Shown here: in pieces, positions 7,937 to 16,382 of the stretch
How the letters are laid out: every line of letters starts with the position of its first letter
Numbering within the stretch: position 1 is the first letter of the stretch
DNA from: BJGO01 sp964640655
Lineage (GTDB): Bacteria; Bacteroidota; Bacteroidia; Chitinophagales; UBA10324
Length of the DNA: 64,000 nt
Direction of reading: 5' to 3'
Assembly: GCA_964640655.1 (NCBI GenBank)
Contig: CAZXFT010000009.1
Coordinates: forward strand, 1 to 64,000
Notes under the pieces: generated by a model
What the model was told of the DNA's origin: nothing
Database searches by the model: none
What the model saw: the letters and a program-made list of their open reading frames with translations, nothing else
Position numbers and translations under genes: made by a program

Positions 7937-9544
7937 ATGTCAGTTCAAGAAGAAATTAAACGCCGCCGCACTTTTGCCATTATATCGCATCCCGATGCGG
8001 GAAAAACCACTCTTACCGAAAAGTTTTTACTTTTTGGCGGAGCTATACAAACCGCAGGTGCCGTTAAATCCAACAAGATTAAGAAGAGTGCCACCTCCGA
8101 TTTTATGGATATAGAGCGTCAGCGTGGAATATCGGTGAGTACATCAGTGATGTCGTTTGAATACAACAACTTGCTGGTGAACCTGCTCGACACACCCGGC
8201 CACAAAGACTTTGCAGAAGACACATACCGTACGCTTACGGCTGTAGATTCTGTGATACTGGTTTTAGACTGCGTGAAAGGTGTGGAAGAACAAACCGAAA
8301 AACTGATGGCTGTGTGCCGCATGCGCGATACACCGGTTATTGTCTTTATCAATAAGATGGACCGCGAAGGTCAAAATCCTTTCGACTTGCTGGACGAGGT
8401 GGAACAAAAACTGAACATCAAAGTGCATCCCTTGAGCTGGCCAATCGGAATCGGTTCTCGCTTCAAGGGTGTGTATAGTTTGTATCACAAGGAACTGCAT
8501 TTGTTCCGAGGCGGATTAACAACAATAACCGATGAAGTGAAAACCATCAACGACCTGAACGATTCGCTTCTGGAAAAAGAAGTGGATGAGTTTTATGCCA
8601 AACAGCTGCGCGAAGATGCCGAGTTGATACAGGGAGTTTACGGTGATTTGAATCTGAACGACTATCTGAGTGGTGAAGTAGCACCGGTGTTCTTTGGCTC
8701 CGCAGTAAATAACTTCGGTGTAAAAGAACTGCTCGATACCTTTTGTGAAATTGCTCCCCCACCCGGTCCACGCGATACAGACCACGGCACGATTAAGCCG
8801 GTAGACAACGACTTCAGCGGTTTTGTATTTAAAATACATGCCAACTTAGACCCACGCCATAGAGACCGCATTGCTTTTTTGCGTGTTTGCAGCGGTAAGT
8901 TTGAACGCAATAAATATTTTCATCACGTTCGTCTGGATAAAGATGTGCGTTTTGCCACACCGGCCACTTTTATGGCATCGGCACGCAACATCGTTGACGA
9001 GGCTTATCCCGGTGATGTGATTGGATTGTACGACACGGGTAATTTTAAAATCGGCGATACGCTTACAGAAGGAAGGAACTATTATTTTACAGGTATACCT
9101 TCTTTTTCGCCGGAGATATTTAAAGAGCTGGTGAACAATGACCCTATGAAAACCAAGCAGCTTGAAAAAGGCATACAACAGTTAACTGATGAAGGAGTGG
9201 CGCAATTGTTCTCGCACGCTTATGGCAATAGAAAAATAATAGGTACTGTTGGTGAACTGCAGTTTGAAGTGATTCAACATCGTTTGTTACACGAGTATGG
9301 AGCTGCGGCTTCTTTTAAACCTTTGTCTGTATTTAAGGCCTGTTGGATGACTTCAGATGATAAGGCTGCTCTGGAAAATTTTGTACGCGTTAAAGCAGGT
9401 AATGTAGCCACCGACAAGGATAACCATTATGTATATCTTGCTGAATCGAACTGGATGTTGAATACGATGATGGAGAATAATCCGAAGATTCAGTTTCACT
9501 TCAACTCTGAGTTTAAAAAGCGTAAAGCGCAGACTACACATTAA
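7937..9544 (+). CDS. prfC: Peptide chain release factor 3
   Basis: 535 residues. Translational GTPase with G1 HPDAGKTT near the N-terminus, switch I/II (RGISVSTS, DTPGHKDFAEDTYRTL), G4 NKMD, and RF3-type domains II and III (KFERNKYFHHVRLDKDVRFA; GVAQLFSHAYGNRKIIGTVGELQFEVIQHRL). RF3 recycles RF1/RF2 from the ribosome using GTP. Length normal for the family. Single-gene unit between groEL and ispG. Confidence 0.96.
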   Translation: MSVQEEIKRRRTFAIISHPDAGKTTLTEKFLLFGGAIQTAGAVKSNKIKKSATSDFMDIERQRGISVSTSVMSFEYNNLLVNLLDTPGHKDFAEDTYRTLTAVDSVILVLDCVKGVEEQTEKLMAVCRMRDTPVIVFINKMDREGQNPFDLLDEVEQKLNIKVHPLSWPIGIGSRFKGVYSLYHKELHLFRGGLTTITDEVKTINDLNDSLLEKEVDEFYAKQLREDAELIQGVYGDLNLNDYLSGEVAPVFFGSAVNNFGVKELLDTFCEIAPPPGPRDTDHGTIKPVDNDFSGFVFKIHANLDPRHRDRIAFLRVCSGKFERNKYFHHVRLDKDVRFATPATFMASARNIVDEAYPGDVIGLYDTGNFKIGDTLTEGRNYYFTGIPSFSPEIFKELVNNDPMKTKQLEKGIQQLTDEGVAQLFSHAYGNRKIIGTVGELQFEVIQHRLLHEYGAAASFKPLSVFKACWMTSDDKAALENFVRVKAGNVATDKDNHYVYLAESNWMLNTMMENNPKIQFHFNSEFKKRKAQTTH

Positions 9545-9637
9545 TTAACTGTTAAACATTAAGAGCTATGATGTGTTTGATTATGTGTTTTTTTGATTTG
9601 ATTACAACTTCAGCCCACAACAATTACAAAAATACTC

Positions 9638-11617
9638 ATGCATAAACCTTACTGTCTTTCACTAACCGGATACAAACGCTTTGCAACGCGTGAAGTAAAA
9701 ATCGGCGATCTGGGAATAGGTGGCAGTAATCCCATTCGTATACAATCCATGACTACCACCAATACTATGGATACTATAAAAACGGTTGAGCAAAGTATCA
9801 GAATGATAGAAGCAGGTGCTGAGTTAGTGCGCATAACCGCTCCGAGTATCAACGAAGCAAAAAATCTGGAGAATATAAAAAAAGAATTGCGCAAGCAAGG
9901 ATATAACACCCCGTTGGTGGCTGACATACATTTTACTCCCAATGCCGCCGAAATGGCTGCACGTATTGTTGAAAAGGTGCGTATTAATCCGGGCAACTAT
10001 GCCGACAAAAAGAAGTTTGACTTTATTGAATACACAGATAAAGAATATCAGGCTGAGTTAGATCGCATTCGTGAAAAGTTTACACCTCTGGTAAGAATAT
10101 GCAAACAATACGGAACCGCAATGCGCATAGGTACCAATCACGGATCATTAAGCGATCGCATCATGAGCCGCTATGGCGATACACCGGAGGGAATGGTGCA
10201 ATCGGCATTTGAGTTTTTGCAAATTGCTGAAGACGAAGGTTATCATCAGATTGTGTTATCCATGAAAGCGAGCAATCCTATAGTGATGGTACAGGCATAT
10301 CGCTTGTTGGTGAGTAGAATGATGGAGAGCAATCGCAACTATCCATTGCACCTTGGAGTTACAGAGGCCGGTGATGGCGAAGATGGAAGAATTAAAAGTG
10401 CCATTGGTATTTGTACATTACTGGATGATGGCATTGGAGATACCATTAGAGTTTCCCTAACAGAAGAGCCGGAGTTTGAGTTACCTGTATGCCGCGACAT
10501 GGTGAAGCGTTATCAGGAACGCCAATCGAAGCCGTTGCGCGAGTTGACTCACTTACCTTACAATCCATATGCATACCAACGCCGTGAGACTATTTTAACC
10601 GGAAACATAGGAGGTAAACTTGTTCCTGTTGTAATAGCTGATATGAGTTCACAATCTGATATTACACCGGCATTGCTTGAGTCTGTCGGATATCGTTACA
10701 ACGAAGCTTCAGATAAATGGAATATTTCAGATGCCGCAGCTGATTATATATATACGGGTACAAAGTCTGTGAACTTTGCATTACCAGGAACTTTAAAAGT
10801 GATACACGATGCAGGTGTTCATTCGGCAAATGCTGATGCCTCGAAATGCTTTTCGATGCTGAATTCATTAGCTATTGACAGCTGTGTTATTGATGAGAAA
10901 CTGGTTTTTGTCAATACCCAAATTGATGATGAATACGTTTGGTCTGACACCTTTCTGAAGCATATCAGACAAAAGAAAAATGTAGTCCTGATACTTTCAA
11001 CAACGCACACGCACAGAATGCCTGCACTCAGAAGATACCTTGTGCATTTGATGCAACAACACATACAACATGCATGCATCATACACATCAGCAGCACAGC
11101 ACCTACATTAGATGAACAACTCATTGATCTGTCTGCCGACTCCGGAGCGTTACTACTGGATGGCATGGGTGACGGCATTATGCTCAGCAGTAATTTCAGT
11201 ATCAGGCAGAATCAGAAGGTCAGTGGCAGAACTTACCTGCCATTAAACAACACCTTTCAGTTTCTTAACAATACAGCATTTTCAATCTTACAGGCAACAC
11301 GTACCCGAATTTCCAAAACAGAATACATCAGTTGTCCTTCATGCGGCAGAACTTTGTTCGACCTGCAGGAAACCACAGCTATGATACGTCAGCGTACACA
11401 TCATCTCAAAGGAGTGAAGATTGCCATCATGGGATGCATAGTGAATGGTCCCGGAGAAATGGCCGATGCCGATTACGGTTATGTGGGCAGTGGTCCTGGA
11501 AAGATTACATTGTATAAAGGCAAAGAAGTTGTTAAAAAATCTATTGCGAGCGAGAAAGCACTGGATGAGTTGATAGGCTTAATTAGGGATAACGGAGACT
11601 GGGTAGAAGCAGAATAA
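9638..11617 (+). CDS. ispG: (E)-4-hydroxy-3-methylbut-2-enyl-diphosphate synthase, long form
   Basis: 659 residues. MEP-pathway enzyme converting MEcPP to HMBPP with a [4Fe-4S] cluster. An N-terminal TIM barrel (IGGSNPIRIQSMTTTNT; RIGTNHGSLSDR) is followed by a large insert domain (about 305-555) typical of plant, Chlamydia and Bacteroidota IspG, then the Fe-S domain with Cys566, Cys569 (SCPSCGR), Cys600 and Glu607 (GCIVNGPGE). The next enzyme, IspH, is encoded at 18.7-19.6 kb. Start ATG; no upstream alternative. Confidence 0.96.
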   Translation: MHKPYCLSLTGYKRFATREVKIGDLGIGGSNPIRIQSMTTTNTMDTIKTVEQSIRMIEAGAELVRITAPSINEAKNLENIKKELRKQGYNTPLVADIHFTPNAAEMAARIVEKVRINPGNYADKKKFDFIEYTDKEYQAELDRIREKFTPLVRICKQYGTAMRIGTNHGSLSDRIMSRYGDTPEGMVQSAFEFLQIAEDEGYHQIVLSMKASNPIVMVQAYRLLVSRMMESNRNYPLHLGVTEAGDGEDGRIKSAIGICTLLDDGIGDTIRVSLTEEPEFELPVCRDMVKRYQERQSKPLRELTHLPYNPYAYQRRETILTGNIGGKLVPVVIADMSSQSDITPALLESVGYRYNEASDKWNISDAAADYIYTGTKSVNFALPGTLKVIHDAGVHSANADASKCFSMLNSLAIDSCVIDEKLVFVNTQIDDEYVWSDTFLKHIRQKKNVVLILSTTHTHRMPALRRYLVHLMQQHIQHACIIHISSTAPTLDEQLIDLSADSGALLLDGMGDGIMLSSNFSIRQNQKVSGRTYLPLNNTFQFLNNTAFSILQATRTRISKTEYISCPSCGRTLFDLQETTAMIRQRTHHLKGVKIAIMGCIVNGPGEMADADYGYVGSGPGKITLYKGKEVVKKSIASEKALDELIGLIRDNGDWVEAE

Positions 11618-11636
11618 TTCCGGTGGAATATTTAAG

Positions 11637-11718
11637 TGCCCGGGACGAGATTCGAACTCGTACACCTTACGGAGCCACCCCCTCAAGATGGTGTGTCTAC
11701 CAATTCCACCACCCGGGC
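11637..11718 (-). tRNA. tRNA-Leu (anticodon GAG)
   Basis: 82 nt. The acceptor stem GCCCGGG/CCCGGGC is perfect, the discriminator is A, the T-loop TTCGAAT is closed by a stem, and a long variable arm marks a class II tRNA. The anticodon loop is TTGAGGG on a CCATC/GGTGG stem, placing anticodon GAG at 11682-11684, reading CUC/CUU leucine codons. The 3' CCA is not encoded. A good promoter lies just upstream. Confidence 0.95.
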
Positions 11719-11732
11719 ATTTTTAGCGAGGG

Positions 11733-11763
11733 CAAAAATATACTTTTCAACGTGGCATCACAA
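11733..11763 (-). promoter_or_regulatory. Promoter of tRNA-Leu, Bacteroidota sigmaA type
   Basis: On the minus strand: TTG (11761-11763), exactly 20-bp spacer, TATTTTTG (11733-11740), matching TTG-Nx-TAnnTTTG. Predicted start near 11729, about 10 nt before the mature tRNA 5' end. Confidence 0.75.
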
Positions 11764-11794
11764 TAATATCATCAGTAAGACATAATTTTATTTA

Positions 11795-13738
11795 ATGAAA
11801 GTCAAAGCAGTTTTTTCCTTAGCCTTTGTTCTTGTTTTTGCAAGTCCTTCTTTATCTGCGCAGCCGGTATTCGATCCCTGCAAACTGATGGATATAGCAC
11901 AATCGGAACGCGAGTTACAAGCTAAAAAGCTGAGCAAATTCGAATTAGCCAATACCGGCAACTACGACTTGCATTACTCCCGCATGCAATGGAACATTAA
12001 CCCAATCAATGGATTTATAGAAGGCGACATTCATTTTCGTTTCACCATTACTTCAACAACTGATCAGTTGCAGTTTGACTGTGCCGATTCTTTAAACGTA
12101 TTATCAGTCGTGTATCATAATAACCCCCTGTCATTCTCTCATAACCAAAACGTGTTGACGGCATTACTTCCGGCATCGCTAATTATTGGTGATCACGATT
12201 CTATCAGTATTAGTTACAATGGTAAACCCATAGCAACAGGACTAAATAGTTATCAGTTAGGTTCTCATTTGGGAGACTCTATTGTGGCAACACTTTCTCA
12301 ACCATATGGCTCGCGCGACTGGTGGCCGAGTAAAGCGAGTTTAGATGATAAAATAGATTCAGCTGACATCATTGTTACTGTTCCCAAGCCATACAAAGTG
12401 GGCACTGCCGGCTTGCTCCTGAATACGGACTCTACTGATGCACATTACATATATCACTGGAAAACAAAATACCCCACAGTTACCTATCTGTTTGGTGTGG
12501 CTACTTATCCCTATATGGTTAAAGAAAGAAAAGTTAAAATAAATAGTGATACTATTTATTTACTCAACTATATCTATCCAGACTATGAAGAGGAATTGGA
12601 CAATTACACTTTAGTAATGGATTCCTTACTGGCGTTTTTCACTGAAAAATTTGGTCCCTATCCATTTGTTAAAGAAAAGTACGGACATGCACAGTGGAAT
12701 CGTGGTGGCGGAATGGAACATCAAACTATGAGTTTTATGGGCAATTTTAACCATGAGCTTGTTGCTCATGAGTTAGCTCATCAATGGTTTGGAGATATGG
12801 TTACCTGCGGTTCATGGAGCGACATCTGGCTGAACGAGGGATTTGCTACATATTGCACCATGCTAACTTACCAGTATTTCTTTGGTGGTTTCTGGTGGTA
12901 CAAGTCGCGCGAAGTAACTCTTGAACGAGCGCTTATGGATAGCGGAAGTGTTTATTGCGACGATACTACCGATGTGTTTCGCATTTTCAACCCATTTCTC
13001 AGTTATGCAAAAGGGGCATACACACTGCATATGTTACGATGGCTGATGGGAGATGATAAGTTTTTTACCGCTCTTAACCTTTATCTGAATGACCCAAATC
13101 TGAAACATTCATTTTCAAGAACCAAAGACTTGAAAACGTACTTGGAATCTCAATACGGAAAAAGCCTTGATGAATTTTTTAATGACTGGTTTTATGGCAA
13201 AGGCTTTCCGGAGTATTACCTCTATTGGACTCAGGCTACCGATACAACAACTGTATTCAGGTTGACACAAAAAAGCACAGTACCCGAGTCAGTTGACTTT
13301 TTTGAGATGCCGGTACCACTGAAGTTCTTTTACCCCGATACTTCATTCACATTATTGATAGACCACAAGAATAATATTGATGAGTTTATTCTTAAAAATT
13401 CCTCACCGCTCGACTCAATAAAGATAGATCCGGAACTATGGATTGCCGCGGCAAAAAAAGAGGTTATTCGAAAAGATTATTTGACTGAGAAAGGCGACAT
13501 TTTCTTGTATCCAAATCCAATAGGTAAGTTATTACACATTGAACATCAATACGTTATGCCTATTACCTCAATATCAATTTATAATTGTTTAGGCCAGATG
13601 ATATACAATGACGAAAGTTTAAATGTAAGGGCTTACGCATCAATGGACATCAATACAGAATTATGGATGCCTGGGGCCTATATTATCAAAGTAAATGTTA
13701 ACAATCAGGTGATGACATTGAGATTTGTAAAAATCTAA
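11795..13738 (+). CDS. Secreted M1 family metallopeptidase with T9SS sorting domain
   Basis: 647 residues. Signal peptide (to about residue 22, LSAQP), an N-terminal saddle-like beta domain, then the gluzincin site HELAH at 325-329 with the second glutamate at 348 (NEGFATY) and the upstream GGGMEHQTM exopeptidase motif. An aminopeptidase N-type fold domain follows. Residues 568-647 are a type A T9SS sorting domain (FLYPNPIGKLLHIE ... GAYIIKV), so the enzyme is carried across the outer membrane and released or anchored at the surface. Probably digests peptides outside the cell. Followed by a second T9SS cargo. Confidence 0.93.
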   Translation: MKVKAVFSLAFVLVFASPSLSAQPVFDPCKLMDIAQSERELQAKKLSKFELANTGNYDLHYSRMQWNINPINGFIEGDIHFRFTITSTTDQLQFDCADSLNVLSVVYHNNPLSFSHNQNVLTALLPASLIIGDHDSISISYNGKPIATGLNSYQLGSHLGDSIVATLSQPYGSRDWWPSKASLDDKIDSADIIVTVPKPYKVGTAGLLLNTDSTDAHYIYHWKTKYPTVTYLFGVATYPYMVKERKVKINSDTIYLLNYIYPDYEEELDNYTLVMDSLLAFFTEKFGPYPFVKEKYGHAQWNRGGGMEHQTMSFMGNFNHELVAHELAHQWFGDMVTCGSWSDIWLNEGFATYCTMLTYQYFFGGFWWYKSREVTLERALMDSGSVYCDDTTDVFRIFNPFLSYAKGAYTLHMLRWLMGDDKFFTALNLYLNDPNLKHSFSRTKDLKTYLESQYGKSLDEFFNDWFYGKGFPEYYLYWTQATDTTTVFRLTQKSTVPESVDFFEMPVPLKFFYPDTSFTLLIDHKNNIDEFILKNSSPLDSIKIDPELWIAAAKKEVIRKDYLTEKGDIFLYPNPIGKLLHIEHQYVMPITSISIYNCLGQMIYNDESLNVRAYASMDINTELWMPGAYIIKVNVNNQVMTLRFVKI

Positions 13739-13755
13739 AACTAACCTTTTAGTTT
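13738..13755. repeat. Small perfect hairpin after the M1 peptidase gene
   Basis: AAACTAA / TTAGTTT with a 4-nt loop, overlapping the end of the stop codon. AT-rich with only a short T-run after it; possible weak terminator or mRNA 3'-end stabiliser. Confidence 0.35.
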
Positions 13756-13808
13756 GCCATTTTCGTAATTAAAACTATATTGCTCACAGAACAGACAACC
13801 ATACACCC

Positions 13809-16358
13809 ATGAGGAGATACTTTTTTATACTTTGCCTTTTCTTAACAACCTTTTCTTCTAAAGCTACACACATTGTAGGCGGAGAAATAACTTATGTGTA
13901 TTTAGGTGCGAATACTTACCAAATAACTTTAAAAGTCTATCGCGACTGTTCACCCGGTACCTCCGCTTATGATAATCCATTGCATATTACAATATTTGAT
14001 ACCACAGGTGTTGTTCAACAAACCATAAATATCCCATTCCCAGGTGCCATAGTATTACCAAATAATGCCAACAATCCTTGTCTCATAGTGCCTCCAAATA
14101 TTTGTGTTGAGGAAGCTATATATGAAACAACGGTAGTATTACCTCCTATCGCAGGAGGCTACAATATCGCATGGCAGCGGTGTTGCAGAAACGGAAGTAT
14201 ATTAAATATTGATAACCCAATAAATACCGGTTCAAGTTATCTTACGCATATACCGGGACCATTTGCGTATGAAAACAATACTCCAAAATATAACCAATTC
14301 CCTCCAACAGTAATTTGTAGTTCATTTCCAATTACATTTGATCATAGTGCTACAGATCCCGATGGAGATTCACTAGTTTATTCACTTTGTGATCCTTACA
14401 TCGGTGGATCTTCTGTTGGAGCAAACCCAAATCCTGACCTGCCACCACCATATAATTTTGTAACATTTATTAATGGTTATAGTGCATTAAATCCTTTTGG
14501 AGGTAATCCTCAATTAACTATTGATCCGGTTTCAGGGTTATTGTCAGCTACTCCAATAGATATTGGTCAGTTCGTGGTTGGAGTTTGTGTAAAAGAATAT
14601 AGAGACGGGCTACTATTGAGTGAAAATAAGCGCGACTTCCAGTTCAATGTTACAGAGTGTACTCAGTCAGTACAAGCTGTTACTACACCTAGCATAACCA
14701 ATTGCTCTAATTTATTAGTCAATCTCCCTAACTCTAGCGTGGGTGGGCAATTTTACCATTGGGATTTTGGTGTTTCTTCACTGACTGATGACACTTCAAA
14801 TGTATTTGCTCCTTCTTATACATTTCCTGACACTGGAGTTTACACTGTTACCTTAATTGTAAATCCGGGCACTATTTGCTCAGATACTGCAACAACCATC
14901 GTTTCAATCTACCCTACTCTAACTGCCGGAATGCTGGCACCGGATGGATGCTCAGGAAATAACATTCAATTTAACGACCAGTCAATATCAACTTATGGTG
15001 CAGTAACGCAGTGGCTATGGAACTTCGGTGACCTTTCCAATAATTCATTAATAGCCAATCCCACACATACATATAACAATCCAGGAGACTATACTGTAAC
15101 ACTTGTTGTTACCACCAGTCTGGGATGTAAGGACACTATTCAGGAACAGGTTACAATGCTTACAGGTCCTATAACCAACACTTTTGGTGACACAACAGTT
15201 TGTAAATTAGATTTTGTTGGTATTGGTGTTGATGCCATAGGTACCTTCGATTGGTCTCCTAACTATCAGATAGATGATACTAGTTCTGCATTTCCAATTG
15301 TAAATCCTCAGGTGAATACTACTTATTATGTTACATCTACCTCTTCAGATGGTTGTATTGAAACAGACTCAGTAGTGATAACAGTTTTTGATACGGTTAT
15401 TGCAGTATTATCAAGCGATACAGCTCTGTGTCCGGGTGACTGCGTAAACCTCACAGGGATTGGTGGTTTATTCTATACATGGTCTCCGGCAACTGGATTA
15501 AATGTTACAGACCAATCTACAGTCACCGCTTGTCCACCATCAACTCAAGTTTATTCGTTTACTACATGGGTTGGTTCTTGTAGCGATACTAAATCCGTTA
15601 CTGTTGAGATTTTACCTCTGCCTACTCTGACACTTGATGATAACCTGAACCTGTGTAAAGGAGATTCGGTGCTCTTACAACCATTTGGTTGTACCAATTA
15701 CAGTTGGTCACCTTCTACAGGATTAAGCGCTACCAATATTGCTAATCCGACAGCATTCCCTACTATAACTACAACCTACACGGTAACTGCAACAGATGTA
15801 AACAGTTGTCCCATTGTTCTAACTGACAGCATTATTATTAACGTCATTATTAACACTCATACAGTCTCACCTGAAACTACTATTATTCTGGGTACAAGTG
15901 TAAGCATATATGCAAATGGAGGGGCTAATTATTTCTGGACTCCTAGTGAATCACTCAGCAGTAGCAATTCACCCGATCCTGTTGCCAGCCCGACAGTTAC
16001 AACCACTTATTATGTAACCATCATCTTCCCCGATGGATGTGAAACACTTGATTCGGTAATCGTACGTGTTGACCCTAATCCAATTATCAATTTTCCCAAT
16101 GCTTTTACACCAAATGGCGATGGTAAGAATGACAGATTCCGGCCACAGTACAAGGGTTTACTTGATGTAGAATACTTCCGTGTCTATAATCGATGGGGAC
16201 AATTGTTATATGAGAGCACGAACATCATTGAAGGTTGGGATGGTACATATAAAGGCGTTGAACAGGAAGTTGGTTCATACGTTTACCTCTTTGGTGGAAA
16301 ATCCACTGTGGGTTCAAATCCAATACAACAACAAGGCAACGTTACCCTGATGCGGTAA
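13809..16358 (+). CDS. PKD-repeat surface protein with gliding-associated C-terminal (type B T9SS) domain
   Basis: 849 residues. Signal peptide ending near SSKA, then an N-terminal domain (THIVGGEITYVYLGANTYQI) typical of large Bacteroidota adhesins, two PKD domains (about 295-370 and 375-455, with WDFG and WNFGD), and four Ig-like repeats each bearing a W(S/T)P core (YTWSPATGL, YSWSPSTGL and variants). Residues 760-849 are the gliding-motility-associated C-terminal domain (NFPNAFTPNGDGKNDRF ... RWGQLLYE), the type B T9SS signal. Expected at the cell surface as an adhesin-like protein; ligand unknown. Confidence 0.9.
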   Translation: MRRYFFILCLFLTTFSSKATHIVGGEITYVYLGANTYQITLKVYRDCSPGTSAYDNPLHITIFDTTGVVQQTINIPFPGAIVLPNNANNPCLIVPPNICVEEAIYETTVVLPPIAGGYNIAWQRCCRNGSILNIDNPINTGSSYLTHIPGPFAYENNTPKYNQFPPTVICSSFPITFDHSATDPDGDSLVYSLCDPYIGGSSVGANPNPDLPPPYNFVTFINGYSALNPFGGNPQLTIDPVSGLLSATPIDIGQFVVGVCVKEYRDGLLLSENKRDFQFNVTECTQSVQAVTTPSITNCSNLLVNLPNSSVGGQFYHWDFGVSSLTDDTSNVFAPSYTFPDTGVYTVTLIVNPGTICSDTATTIVSIYPTLTAGMLAPDGCSGNNIQFNDQSISTYGAVTQWLWNFGDLSNNSLIANPTHTYNNPGDYTVTLVVTTSLGCKDTIQEQVTMLTGPITNTFGDTTVCKLDFVGIGVDAIGTFDWSPNYQIDDTSSAFPIVNPQVNTTYYVTSTSSDGCIETDSVVITVFDTVIAVLSSDTALCPGDCVNLTGIGGLFYTWSPATGLNVTDQSTVTACPPSTQVYSFTTWVGSCSDTKSVTVEILPLPTLTLDDNLNLCKGDSVLLQPFGCTNYSWSPSTGLSATNIANPTAFPTITTTYTVTATDVNSCPIVLTDSIIINVIINTHTVSPETTIILGTSVSIYANGGANYFWTPSESLSSSNSPDPVASPTVTTTYYVTIIFPDGCETLDSVIVRVDPNPIINFPNAFTPNGDGKNDRFRPQYKGLLDVEYFRVYNRWGQLLYESTNIIEGWDGTYKGVEQEVGSYVYLFGGKSTVGSNPIQQQGNVTLMR

Positions 16359-16382
16359 TTAGAATTTGCTAGCAGAAATCGA

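Noticed and set aside
8516..9178. Several minus-strand ORFs of 74-110 residues across prfC
   Set aside because: They mirror the codon pattern of prfC and show no motifs or start signals.
10819..11178. 119-residue minus-strand ORF inside ispG
   Set aside because: Cys/Met/Ser-rich with no family features and fully inside the ispG reading frame; a shadow ORF.
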